From Crossaster papposus (lineage: Eukaryota > Echinodermata > Asteroidea > Velatida > Solasteridae): a stretch of 64,000 nucleotides of DNA. The notes beneath the pieces were generated by a model. It had not been told where the DNA came from. It ran no database searches and worked only from the letters and a program-made list of their open reading frames with translations. The stretch is from positions 62,001 through 126,000 of the forward strand of contig JBAIAA010000880.1 of the NCBI GenBank assembly GCA_037893245.1, written 5' to 3'. Shown here one piece after another: positions 1 to 7,829 of this stretch; position 1 is the first letter of the stretch, and every line of letters begins with the position of its first letter. Both the position numbers and the translations under genes were made by a program.

Positions 1-431
1 AAAATATCACCAGACCATGTCCAAATGTTGAAAAAGGTGATTTTTAGGTCCAAGTTACTCGGACTACTACTAACTAGCCTAACCCGGCCTACTTTACTAA
101 GTGATTTTTTAATTTTAAAAAGGTAAACAGATGAGGGGTTCTCATATTGGCAATTAAATTGCTTGAATTAAACTGACCAGTTCGAAGTTTTACAATCATG
201 GATGCCGATGAAAGCAAGAAAAACGGCGTTCGATTTCAATCGGAGTCGGGCAGTTGTTCTTTAATTTATGTTGTTGTGTTTTTTTTAGACCGCCATCCAT
301 ATAAAATGCACGTGCGAAGGGCCGGCTTCTGAACGTAAACGCAAAATGCGAGTGGTGCATTATTGCGCCCTCTAGCGTTCGCTTGCCAACCATATCAACG
401 ACAGAGGGCGCTATATCGGCAAAACCTCCCC
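1..431. other. Single-copy left flank, no gene recognised
   Basis: This is the only stretch left of the repeats that looks single-copy in the window. Reading frames are short. The longest, about 81 codons on the minus strand at 196-441, has no recognisable domain and runs through the inverted repeat at 365-411, so I treat it as chance. A T-rich run lies near 275-286. Apart from the inverted repeat listed separately, I see no repeat, RNA gene or promoter that I can support. Confidence 0.6.
365..411. repeat. 9-bp perfect inverted repeat with CTCF-core-like arms
   Basis: GCGCCCTCT at 365-373 is the exact reverse complement of AGAGGGCGC at 403-411, with 29 bp between the arms. The plus-strand arm AGAGGGCGCT (403-412) fits the ten-base core AGRKGGCRSY of the known CTCF motif, while the bases 5' of it fit poorly. 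The opposite arm read on the minus strand fits the core except at its last base. Binding is inferred only; the inverted repeat itself is certain. Confidence 0.5.
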
Positions 432-860
432 TGCGTTCCACTTACGCGAACTGTTTGCGCCAACGTTCGCCCTACGTTTTGAGTTTGCGTTAGTTAATTA
501 AAGTGGAACGATATTTTAAAAACTACGTTTTTAAAATGGCGGCGCCCAGTGACAGTGACATCGTTTGGTTGGCTGCTTTTTGTTCAACTCATTATTTTTC
601 TTTAAAAGATCCCTGTAACTGCTCAAAACAATCCACCATTTATAATGAAACGGATGAAACGTAAATTAAAACCGTTAAAAGAACACTGGTGTCTGCTAAT
701 TCTCTTCGCCATCTTTAACTACGTCACTGGCCAACAGCGAACAGCTCGGAATGTTCGCCGTTTTCGATAACATAATTGGTGCACATGATTGCGTTCCACT
801 CAAGCGAACAACGCATAACGTTGGCAAACGTTGGTATAACGTTCGCGTGAGTGAAACGCA
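432..860. mobile_element. Candidate non-autonomous TIR element (MITE-like), 429 bp
   Basis: The left end TGCGTTCCACTTACGCGAAC (432-451) matches the reverse complement of the right end (841-860) at 18 of 20 positions. The next bases inward also resemble each other on the two sides, both containing CCAACGTT. Four C residues lie immediately outside each end (428-431 and 861-864) and could be a short target-site duplication, although a homopolymer is weak evidence. No transposase frame is present, so mobility would have to come from elsewhere. A third copy of the terminal motif lies inside at 790-809. The superfamily cannot be assigned. The alternative is a chance cluster of a short foldback motif. 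Confidence 0.4.
790..860. repeat. Foldback: 20-bp arms, 71-bp span
   Basis: The arms at 790-809 and 841-860 are inverted copies matching at 18 of 20 positions, separated by 31 bp that again contain ACGTT-type repeats. The transcript or single strand would form a strong stem-loop. It sits at the right end of the candidate TIR element and may be its internally duplicated terminus. Confidence 0.55.
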
Positions 861-922
861 CCCCAGGTCTTGTAAATAAAATTCGGAATGTTGTGACTTT
901 TTTCGTCTTCTCAATTGAGGCC

Positions 923-1315
923 GGACTCAAACCTGCGGGACTCGAACCTGCGGGACTCGAACCTGCGGGACTCGACCTGCGGGACTCGAACCTCAGCGGG
1001 ATCGACTCGAACCTGCGGGACTCGAACCTGCGGGACTCGAACCTGCGGGACTCGAACCTGCGGGACTCGAACCTGCGGGACTCGAACCTGCGGGACTCGA
1101 ACCTGCGGGACTCGAACCTGCGGGACTTCAACCCGCGGGACTCGAACCTGCGGGACTCCAACCTGCGGGACTCCACCTGCGGGACTCCAACCTGCGGGAC
1201 TCCAACCTGCGGGACTCGAACCTGCGGGACTCCAACCTGCGGGACTCTAACCTGCGGGACTCCAACCTGCGGGACTTCAACCTGCGGGACTCCAACCTGC
1301 GGGACTCCAACCTGC
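923..1315. repeat. 15-bp minisatellite, array 1 (about 26 units)
   Basis: The unit is CGAACCTGCGGGACT in tandem. The first unit is degenerate (923-933). One 14-bp unit lies near 968-981, and a scrambled unit follows at about 990-1003. From about 1150 rightward most units carry CTCC in place of CTCG, and another 14-bp unit occurs near 1172-1185. The last unit ends at 1315 and runs directly into the non-coding block. Because the period is a multiple of three and the unit has no stop in any of six frames, long open frames cross the array on both strands (for example about 851-1336 plus and 724-1317 minus). They give pentapeptide repeats such as NLRDS, EPAGL and VPQVG and are best explained as by-products. 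Confidence 0.95.
938..1222 (-). promoter_or_regulatory. Cluster of 12 perfect Pol III B-box motifs
   Basis: Read on the minus strand, the minisatellite unit contains GGTTCGAGTCC, a perfect match to the B-box consensus GGTTCGANTCC bound by TFIIIC in tRNA-type genes. On the plus strand the complement GGACTCGAACC starts at 938, 953, 982, 1018, 1033, 1048, 1063, 1078, 1093, 1108, 1138 and 1212. The units to the right of about 1150 change the C of TTCGA to G, which hits the most conserved base of the box. No A box with proper spacing, acceptor stem or anticodon arm is visible, so this is not a tRNA gene. The motif match is seen; TFIIIC binding is inferred. Confidence 0.55.
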
Positions 1316-1377
1316 ATGGATGGAAAACGACAATGATATCAGATTATATTGGTCTTGTGCGGTTACAAGAGAGGGCA

Positions 1378-1405
1378 CTGCTTGACTCAATTTTGAGTCA
1401 GGCAG
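1378..1405. repeat. Hairpin 1, copy 1
   Basis: The arms CTGCTTGACTCAA (1378-1390) and TTGAGTCAGGCAG (1393-1405) pair over 13 positions with one T/G exception, around a 2-nt loop. The same hairpin recurs at 3264-3291. It contains the palindrome core TGACTCA, an AP-1-type site, twice in inverted order. Confidence 0.8.
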
Positions 1406-1930
1406 ATTGGTGAACAATTGGGTGCTTTTTTTTGGCAATTTGAATCGTCTGTGTATCTGCTTTTCGAGGCATCTAGTTTTCAAGGATTGACCTACGTCAT
1501 AGGTAGAACGACGTATGGGCGGATTTTATTGACCTAGTCGGGAGAATACTTAAATAAAAGAAACTGCAACATTGAAAGTTTGCTTTTGTGAGTTGGTCTC
1601 TTGCTTGACATAAATCCTTGACATAAACCCTCGAAAACCCGTACGTTGAGGATATATGATTGACAGACAATGAAGAGGGACATTTTTCTTCTGATTGGTG
1701 TCACACCTACCTGCTCAAACTCAAAGTTGTGTTGTGATTCTTGAAACAGCTTGACACATCTTGAGGTGCAAATGGTCTGATATTCCAGATTCGTACTGTC
1801 AAAACAAGAATTGCAGACAGACCGTCAAATTAAAAACAAAATAGGCTGAAATTTACAGCCCGATGACACCATACTTCTGATTCCAGGGACCGATTTCAAT
1901 AATGCCAAGATCAATCGTACAAAAAGAATA

Positions 1931-1964
1931 AACTCATCCTAATTTGCAAAAGTTAGGATGAGTT
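1931..1964. repeat. Hairpin 2, copy 1
   Basis: AACTCATCCTAA (1931-1942) and TTAGGATGAGTT (1953-1964) are perfect 12-bp inverted arms with a 10-nt loop. No T-run follows in a position typical of a terminator. The second copy is at 3817-3850. Confidence 0.85.
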
Positions 1965-2285
1965 AGTCTTCCTAAGACGGATCTTTTTGTGTGTAAAATC
2001 AGCCTCATTCATATACCAAGGGTTATCTAGGAACTTTTCATCAGTTGACTCTACCAGAAACAAAATTGCTTAGGCTATCGTCAAGATTGTTGTCCTACTT
2101 ACACGTGTTATCCATTGAGTTTGAGAGCCATCTCCGCTTAGTGATAGACCAGTTACTGAGTCCGTGTGGCCTGGCATCTTGTAGAGCAAGCCGTTCTTCC
2201 TAAGGTCTCAGACCTGATTACCAAGAAATTACCAAAATCGTCAAGCTGGCCTATATCAGATTGAAACTTCTAGAAATAATGTTGA

Positions 2286-2310
2286 CTGCCCGTCTCCTGA
2301 CGACGGGCAG
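2286..2310. repeat. Hairpin 3, copy 1
   Basis: CTGCCCGTC (2286-2294) and GACGGGCAG (2302-2310) are perfect 9-bp GC-rich arms around a 7-nt loop. The second copy is at 4172-4196 and is unchanged. Confidence 0.85.
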
Positions 2311-2760
2311 AGCATACTGTCTGAAACGTTGAGTTCCAGTTATTTTCAGAACCACACAACTCACTAAAGAGAATTACCACTTGGTGTTAACGCAAACTAC
2401 TTATCTAATTCTAAATAAATCACCTCAATGAAGGTCAATCAGTGCAGAAATGTTGAGAAGTCATGAATTTGGGGCTGAGAAACATTTCAAATTTTGTTAG
2501 GAAAATGTTCTTGACTTTGTACACAACTGGTGGAGTAGCGTCAGGATACTACATTCTTTCCAAACTTTTAACAAGGTAATTGCTACAAAGCATGGGTTAG
2601 TATCGAACATTGATACACTGTATATCAAAACATGGAATATATCAATACTGAATTTACATCATAGGACAAGAAAAACATAATAATCTTATGAAACATCTGG
2701 TTGCGGTACCCGCTGCTAATAAGATTTGAATCAACCAGCTGACCCTGACTAGCTCGATGT

Positions 2761-2868
2761 GCAAATTTAAAAATGGAATTTAAAAATTGGCACAGCGACA
2801 AAACTAAACGTCTGACAAAGTTGGGCATGCACAAAAAAGTGACCGCAGCCACATGTTACAACCTATAG
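2761..2868. repeat. Orphan satellite monomer (partial)
   Basis: A single partial copy of the 130-bp satellite monomer is attached to the right end of non-coding block copy 1, about 1.8 kb away from the main array. It is the partner of the first array monomer at 4647-4754; the two share the variants ACTAAACG, CTGACAAAG and TTGGGCATG. Its NFI-like palindrome is broken (TTGGC-ACAGC-GACAA at 2787-2801), unlike the intact site at 4673-4687. The minus-strand frame at 2625-2852 spans its junction with the block and is not considered a gene. Confidence 0.95.
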
Positions 2869-2880
2869 ACCAACTTGCAG
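2869..2880. other. Duplication junction filler
   Basis: Twelve bases (ACCAACTTGCAG) separate the truncated satellite monomer from the second minisatellite. They match neither the satellite, which continues GCTCA at this point, nor the sequence that precedes minisatellite 1. This marks the breakpoint of the tandem duplication. Confidence 0.7.
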
Positions 2881-3201
2881 AACCTGCGGGACTCGAACCT
2901 GCGGGACTCGAACCTGCGGGACTCGAACCTGCGGGACTCGAACCTGCGGGACTCGAACCTGCGGGACTCGAACCTGCGGGACTCGAACCTGCGGGACTCC
3001 AACCCGCGGGACTCGAACCTGCGGGACTCCAACCTGCGGGACTCCACCTGCGGTACTCCAACCTGCGGGACTCCAACCTGCGGGACTCCAACCTGCGGGA
3101 CTCCAACCTGCGGGACTCTAACCTGCGGGACTCCAACCTGCGGGACTCCAACCTGCGGGACTCCAACCTGCGGGACTCCAACCTGCGGGACTCCAACCTG
3201 C
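2881..3201. repeat. 15-bp minisatellite, array 2 (about 21 units)
   Basis: Same unit and same polarity as array 1: CTCG units on the left, CTCC units on the right, and one shared 14-bp CTCCACCTGC unit (here followed by a GGTACT variant near 3052). It is about five units shorter than array 1. An ATG-initiated 148-codon plus-strand frame (2853-3299) crosses it, starts in the satellite monomer and changes from EPAGL to NLRDS repeats at the 14-bp unit. Nothing supports translation. Confidence 0.95.
2889..3019 (-). promoter_or_regulatory. Cluster of 8 perfect Pol III B-box motifs
   Basis: The complement GGACTCGAACC starts at 2889, 2904, 2919, 2934, 2949, 2964, 2979 and 3009. On the minus strand each is GGTTCGAGTCC, a perfect B box. 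Units to the right of 3020 carry the TTC-to-TTG change. As in array 1, no A box or tRNA body accompanies the motifs. Confidence 0.55.
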
Positions 3202-3263
3202 ATGGATGGAAAACGACAATGATATCAGATTATATTGGTCTTGTGCGGTTACAAGAGAGGGCA

Positions 3264-3291
3264 CTGCTTGACTCAATTTTGAGTCAGGCAG
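3264..3291. repeat. Hairpin 1, copy 2
   Basis: Identical to the hairpin at 1378-1405. Confidence 0.8.
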
Positions 3292-3816
3292 ATTGGTGAA
3301 CAATTGGGTGCTTTTTTTTGGCAATTTGAATCGTCTGTGTATCTGCTTTTCGAGGCATCTAGTTTTCAAGGATTGACCTACGTCATAGGTAGAACGACGT
3401 ATGGGCGGATTTTATTGACCTAGTCGGGAGAATACTTAAATAAAAGAAACTGCAACATTGAAAGTTTGCTTTTGTGAGTTGGTCTCTTGCTTGACATAAA
3501 TCCTTGACATAAACCCTCGAAAACCCGTACGTTGAGGATATATGATTGACAGACAATGAAGAGGGACATTTTTCTTCTGATTGGTGTCACACCTACCTGC
3601 TCAAACTCAAAGTTGTGTTGTGATTCTTGAAACAGCTTGACACATCTTGAGGTGCAAATGGTCTGATATCCCAGATTCGTACTGTCAAAACAAGAATTGC
3701 AGACAGACCGTCAACTTAAAAACAAAATAGGCTGAAATCTACAGCCCGATGACACCATACTTCTGATTCCAGGGACTGATTTCAATAATGCCAAGATCAA
3801 TCGTACAAAAAGAATA

Positions 3817-3850
3817 AACTCATCCTAATTTGCAAAAGTTAGGATGAGTT
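3817..3850. repeat. Hairpin 2, copy 2
   Basis: Identical 12-bp arms to those at 1931-1964; neither arm has changed although the surrounding block has. Confidence 0.85.
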
Positions 3851-4171
3851 AGTCTTCCTAAGACGGATCTTTTTTTGTGTAAAATCAGCCTCATTCATAT
3901 ACCAAGGGTAATCTAGGAACTTTTCATCAGTTGACTCTACCAGAAACAAAATTGCTTAGGCTATCGTCAAGATTTTTGTCCGACTTACACGTGTTATCCA
4001 TTGAGTTTGAGAGCCATCTCCGCTTAGTGATAGACCAGTTACTGATTCCGTGTGGCCTGGCATCTTGTAGAGCAAGCCGTTCTTCCTAAGGTCTCAGACC
4101 TGATTACCAAGAAATTACCAAAATCATCAAGCTGGCCTATATCAGATTGAAACTTCTAGAAATAATGTTGA

Positions 4172-4196
4172 CTGCCCGTCTCCTGACGACGGGCAG
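4172..4196. repeat. Hairpin 3, copy 2
   Basis: Identical to the hairpin at 2286-2310. Confidence 0.85.
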
Positions 4197-4646
4197 AGCA
4201 TACTGTCTGAAACGTTGAGTTCCAGTTATTTTCAGAACCACACAACTCACTAAAGAGAATTACCACTTGGTGTTAACGCAAACTACTTATCTAATTCTAA
4301 ATAAATCACCTCAATGAAGGTCAATCAGTGCAGAAATGTTGAGAAGTCATGAATTTGGGGCTGAGAAACATTTCAAATTTTGTTAGGAAAATTTTCTTGA
4401 CTTTGTACACAACTGGTGGAGTAGCGTCAGGATACTACATTCTTTCCAAACTTTTAACAAGGTAATTGCTACAAAGCATGGGTTAGTATTGAACATTGAT
4501 ACACTGTATATCAAAACATGGAATATATCAATACTGAATTTACATCATAGGACAAGAAAAACATAATAATCTTATGAAACATCTGGTTGCGGTACCCGCT
4601 GCTAATAAGATTTGAATCAAACAGCTGACCCTGACTAGCTCGATGT

Positions 4647-5780
4647 GCAAATTTAAAAATGGAATTTAAAAATTGGCACAGCGCCAAAACTAAACGTCTG
4701 ACAAAGTTGGGCATGCACAAAAAAGTGACCGCAGCCACATGTTACACCCTATAGGCTCATTTTCGGGGCAAATATCGCAACTTTAAAAATCGAATATAAA
4801 AATTGGCACAGCGCCAAAACAGAACGTCTGACGAAGTTGGTCATGCACAAAAAAGTGACCGCAGCCACATGTTACACCCTATAGGCTCACTTTTGGGGCG
4901 AATATCGCAACTTTAAAAATCGAATTTAAAAATTGGCACAGCGCCAAAACCGAACGTCTGACGAAGTTGGTCATGCACACAAAAGTGACCGCAGCCACAT
5001 GTTACACCCTATAGGCTCACTTTCGGGGCGAATATCGCAACTTTAAAAAATCGAATTTAAAAAATTGGCACAGCGCCAAAACTGAACGTCTGACGAAGTT
5101 GGTCATGCACAAAAAAGTGACCGCAGCCACATGTTACACCCTATAGGCTCACTTTCGGGGCGAATATCGCAACTTTAAAAATCGAATTTTAAAAATTGGC
5201 ACAGCGCCAAAACCGAACGTCTGACGAAGTTGGTCATGCACAAAAAAGTGACCGCAGCCACATGTTACACCCTATAGGCTCACTTTCGGGGCGAATATCG
5301 CAACTTTAAAAATCGAATTTTAAAAATTGGCACAGCGCCAAAACCGAACGTTTGACGAAGTTGGTCATGCACAAAAAAGTGACCGCAGCCACATGTTACA
5401 CCCTATAGGCTCACTTTCGGGGCGAATATCGCAACTTTAAAAATCGAATTTAAAAAATTGGCACAGCGCCAAAACCGAACGTCTGACGAAGTTGGTCATG
5501 CACAAAAAAGTGACCGCAGCCACATGTTACACCCTATAGGCTCACTTTCGGGGCGAATATCGCAACTTTAAAAATCGAATTTTAAAAATTGGCACAGCGC
5601 CAAAACCGAACGTTTGACGAAGTTGGTCATGCACAAAAAAGTGACCGCAGCCACATGTTACACCCTATAGGCTCACTTTCGGGGCGAATATCGCAACTTT
5701 AAAAATCGAATTTAAAAATTGGCACAGCGCCAAAACCGAACGTCTGACGAAGTTGGTCATGCACAAAAAAGTGACATCAG
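4647..5780. repeat. Divergent edge of the satellite array
   Basis: The first monomers carry private changes not seen further in: ACTAAACG and CTGACAAAG (first monomer), CGAATATAAAA and AAACAGAACG (second), CACTTTTGGGG (third), AAACTGAACG near 5080, and extra A residues in the AT-rich end near 5044-5064. Array edges that escape homogenisation by unequal exchange usually look like this. Confidence 0.7.
4673..4687. promoter_or_regulatory. NFI-type palindrome, first intact copy of hundreds
   Basis: TTGGC-ACAGC-GCCAA is a perfect match to the full palindromic Nuclear Factor I site TTGGC-N5-GCCAA. It is the most invariant part of the monomer and recurs about every 130 bp to the end of the window. 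Exceptions seen are the orphan monomer (2787-2801, right half broken) and TTGGAACAGC variants at 42928, 44984, 49591, 51283, 52702, 54394 and 57595 (left half broken). At about 63311 only the spacer changes (AAAGC). Occupancy by NFI is inferred. Confidence 0.5.
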
Positions 5781-7829
5781 CCACATGTTACACCCTATAG
5801 GCTCACTTTCGGGGCGAATATCGCAACTTTAAAAATCGAATTTTAAAAATTGGCACAGCGCCAAAACCGAACGTCTGACGAAGTTGGTCATGCACAAAAA
5901 AGTGACCGCAGCCACATGTTACACCCTATAGGCTCACTTTCGGGGCGAATATCGCAACTTTAAAAATCGAATTTTAAAAATTGGCACAGCGCCAAAACCG
6001 AACGTCTGACGAAGTTGGTCATGCACAAAAAGTGACCGCAGCCACATGTTACACCCTATAGGCTCACTTTCGGGTCGAATATCGCAAATTTAAAAATTGG
6101 CACAGCGCCAAAACCGAACGTCTGACGAAGTTGGTCATGCACAAAAAAGTGACTGCAGCCACATATTACACCCTATAGGCTCACTTTCGGGGCGAATATC
6201 GCAACTTTAAAAATCGAATTTAAAAATTGGCACAGCGCCAAAACCGAACGTCTGACGAAGTTGGTCATGCACAAAAAAGTGACCGCAGCCACATAATACA
6301 CCCTATAGACTCACTTTCCGGGCGAATATCGCAACTTTAAAAATCGAATTTAAAAATTGGCACAGCGCCAAAACCGAACGTCTGACGAAGTTGGTCATGC
6401 ACAAAAAAATGACCGCAGCCACATGTTACACCCTTATAGGCTCACTTTCCGGGCAAATATCGCAAATTTTAAAATCGAATTTAAAAATTGGCACAGCGCC
6501 AAAACCGAACGTCTGACGAAGTTGGTCATGCACAAAAAAGTGACTGCAGCCACATATTACACCCTATAGGCTCACTTTCGGGGCGAATATCGCAACTTTA
6601 AAAATCGAATTTAAAAATTGGCACAGCGCCAAAACCGAACGTCTGACGAAGTTGGTCATGCACAAAAAAGTGACCGCAGCCACATAATACACCCTATAGA
6701 CTCACTTTCCGGGCGAATATCGCAACTTTAAAAATCGAATTTAAAAATTGGCACAGCGCCAAAACCGAACGTCTGACGAAGTTGGTCATGCACAAAAAAA
6801 TGACCGCAGCCACATGTTACACCCTTATAGGCTCACTTTCCGGGCAAATATCGCAAATTTTAAAATCGAATTTAAAAATTGGCACAGCGCCAAAACCGAA
6901 CGTCTGACGAAGTTGGTCATGCACAAAAAAGTGACATCAGCCACATGTTACACCCTATAGGCTCACTTTCGGGGCGAATATCGCAACTTTAAAAATCGAA
7001 TTTTAAAAATTGGCACAGCGCCAAAACCGAACGTCTGACGAAGTTGGTCATGCACAAAAAAGTGACCGCAGCCACATGTTACACCCTATAGGCTCACTTT
7101 CGGGGCGAATATCGCAACTTTAAAAATCGAATTTAAAAATTGGCACAGCGCCAAAACCGAACGTCTGACGAAGTTGGTCATGCACAAAAAAGTGACATCA
7201 GCCACATGTTACACCCTATAGGCTCACTTTCGGGGCGAATATCGCAACTTTAAAAATCGAATTTTAAAAATTGGCACAGCGCCAAAACCGAACGTCTGAC
7301 GAAGTTGGTCATGCACAAAAAAGTGACCGCAGCCACATGTTACACCCTATAGGCTCACTTTCGGGGCGAATATCGCAACTTTAAAAATCGAATTTTAAAA
7401 ATTGGCACAGCGCCAAAACCGAACGTCTGACGAAGTTGGTCATGCACAAAAAAGTGACCGCAGCCACATGTTACACCCTATAGGCTCACTTTCGGGTCGA
7501 ATATCGCAAATTTAAAAATTGGCACAGCGCCAAAACCGAACGTCTGACGAAGTTGGTCATGCACAAAAAAGTGACTGCAGCCACATATTACACCCTATAG
7601 GCTCACTTTCGGGGCGAATATCGCAACTTTAAAAATCGAATTTAAAAATTGGCACAGCGCCAAAACCGAACGTCTGACGAAGTTGGTCATGCACAAAAAA
7701 GTGACCGCAGCCACATAATACACCCTATAGACTCACTTTCCGGGCGAATATCGCAACTTTAAAAATCGAATTTAAAAATTGGCACAGCGCCAAAACCGAA
7801 CGTCTGACGAAGTTGGTCATGCACAAAAA
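5780..7829. repeat. Segment copied again at about 10944-12993 (shift 5164)
   Basis: The order of monomer variants is the same with a constant shift of 5164 bp, including a shared five-A monomer (6027 and 11191), the paired CCCTTATAGG monomers and the ATAATACACC/ATAGACTC monomers. The match fails on the right where GCACAAAAAAATGACC meets AAAAAAGTGACC. Ends are placed from the first mismatching markers and are approximate. Confidence 0.7.
6087..6868. repeat. Three-monomer tandem duplication, period 391 bp
   Basis: A trimer is repeated twice: one monomer with GACTGCAG/ACATATTAC, one with ACATAATAC/ATAGACTC and one with CCCTTATAGG/CCGGGCAAATATCGC. For example GACTGCAG occurs at 6151 and 6542. 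The same doublet recurs at about 11250-12030 as part of the 5164-bp shifted copy. Confidence 0.75.

Larger units (their letters stand above)
1316..2760. repeat. Non-coding block, copy 1 of the 1886-bp duplicated unit
   Basis: This block follows the minisatellite and recurs at 3202-4646. I count about 14 substitutions and no indels between the copies when the adjoining monomer is included. No open frame of convincing length lies within it. It holds three perfect or near-perfect hairpins (1378-1405, 1931-1964, 2286-2310) and a short direct repeat CTTGACATAAA near 1604-1629. Similar sequence is not seen elsewhere in the window. It may derive from a mobile element, but I see no terminal repeats or coding remnants to prove it. 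Confidence 0.85.
3202..4646. repeat. Non-coding block, copy 2 of the 1886-bp duplicated unit
   Basis: Copy of 1316-2760 shifted by 1886 bp. Visible differences include TATCCC for TATTCC near 3667, a T-run change near 3871, CATCAAG for CGTCAAG near 4125 and ATTTTC for ATGTTC near 4391. All three hairpins are preserved. Its right end runs into the satellite array proper, whereas copy 1 has a single monomer there. Confidence 0.9.

Noticed and set aside
196..441. 81-codon minus-strand frame
   Set aside because: It has no recognisable domain, covers an inverted repeat and the end of the candidate TIR element, and its length is within chance expectation.
923..1315. tRNA gene or tRNA cluster
   Set aside because: Only the T-arm or B-box-like part is present. 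There is no A box at suitable spacing, no anticodon arm and no acceptor stem.
1931..1964. Rho-independent terminator
   Set aside because: The stem is AT-rich and not followed by a T-run, and the sequence is not bacterial.
2625..2852. 75-codon minus-strand frame present in both unit copies (also 4511-4738)
   Set aside because: It begins in the satellite monomer and crosses into the non-coding block, and its preservation simply follows from the recent duplication.
923..3201. Minisatellites as true pentapeptide-repeat protein genes
   Set aside because: All six frames are open because of the 15-bp period, 14-bp units break the frame, and there is no start context, splice signal or flanking domain.
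4690..4712. CENP-B box in the monomer
   Set aside because: The best candidate, TTCGTCAGACGTTCG on the minus strand, keeps the TTCG and A positions but has TTCG where CGGG is required, about 6 of 9 core bases.
4741..4757. Telomere-like TTACACCCTATAG
   Set aside because: A single partial resemblance to CCCTAA-type repeats inside each 130-bp monomer, never in tandem.
4755..4884. Nuclear receptor inverted half-sites (GGTCA-N12-TGACC)
   Set aside because: The first base of each half-site does not fit AGGTCA well and a 12-bp spacer is not a known strong arrangement; kept only as one of the dyads.
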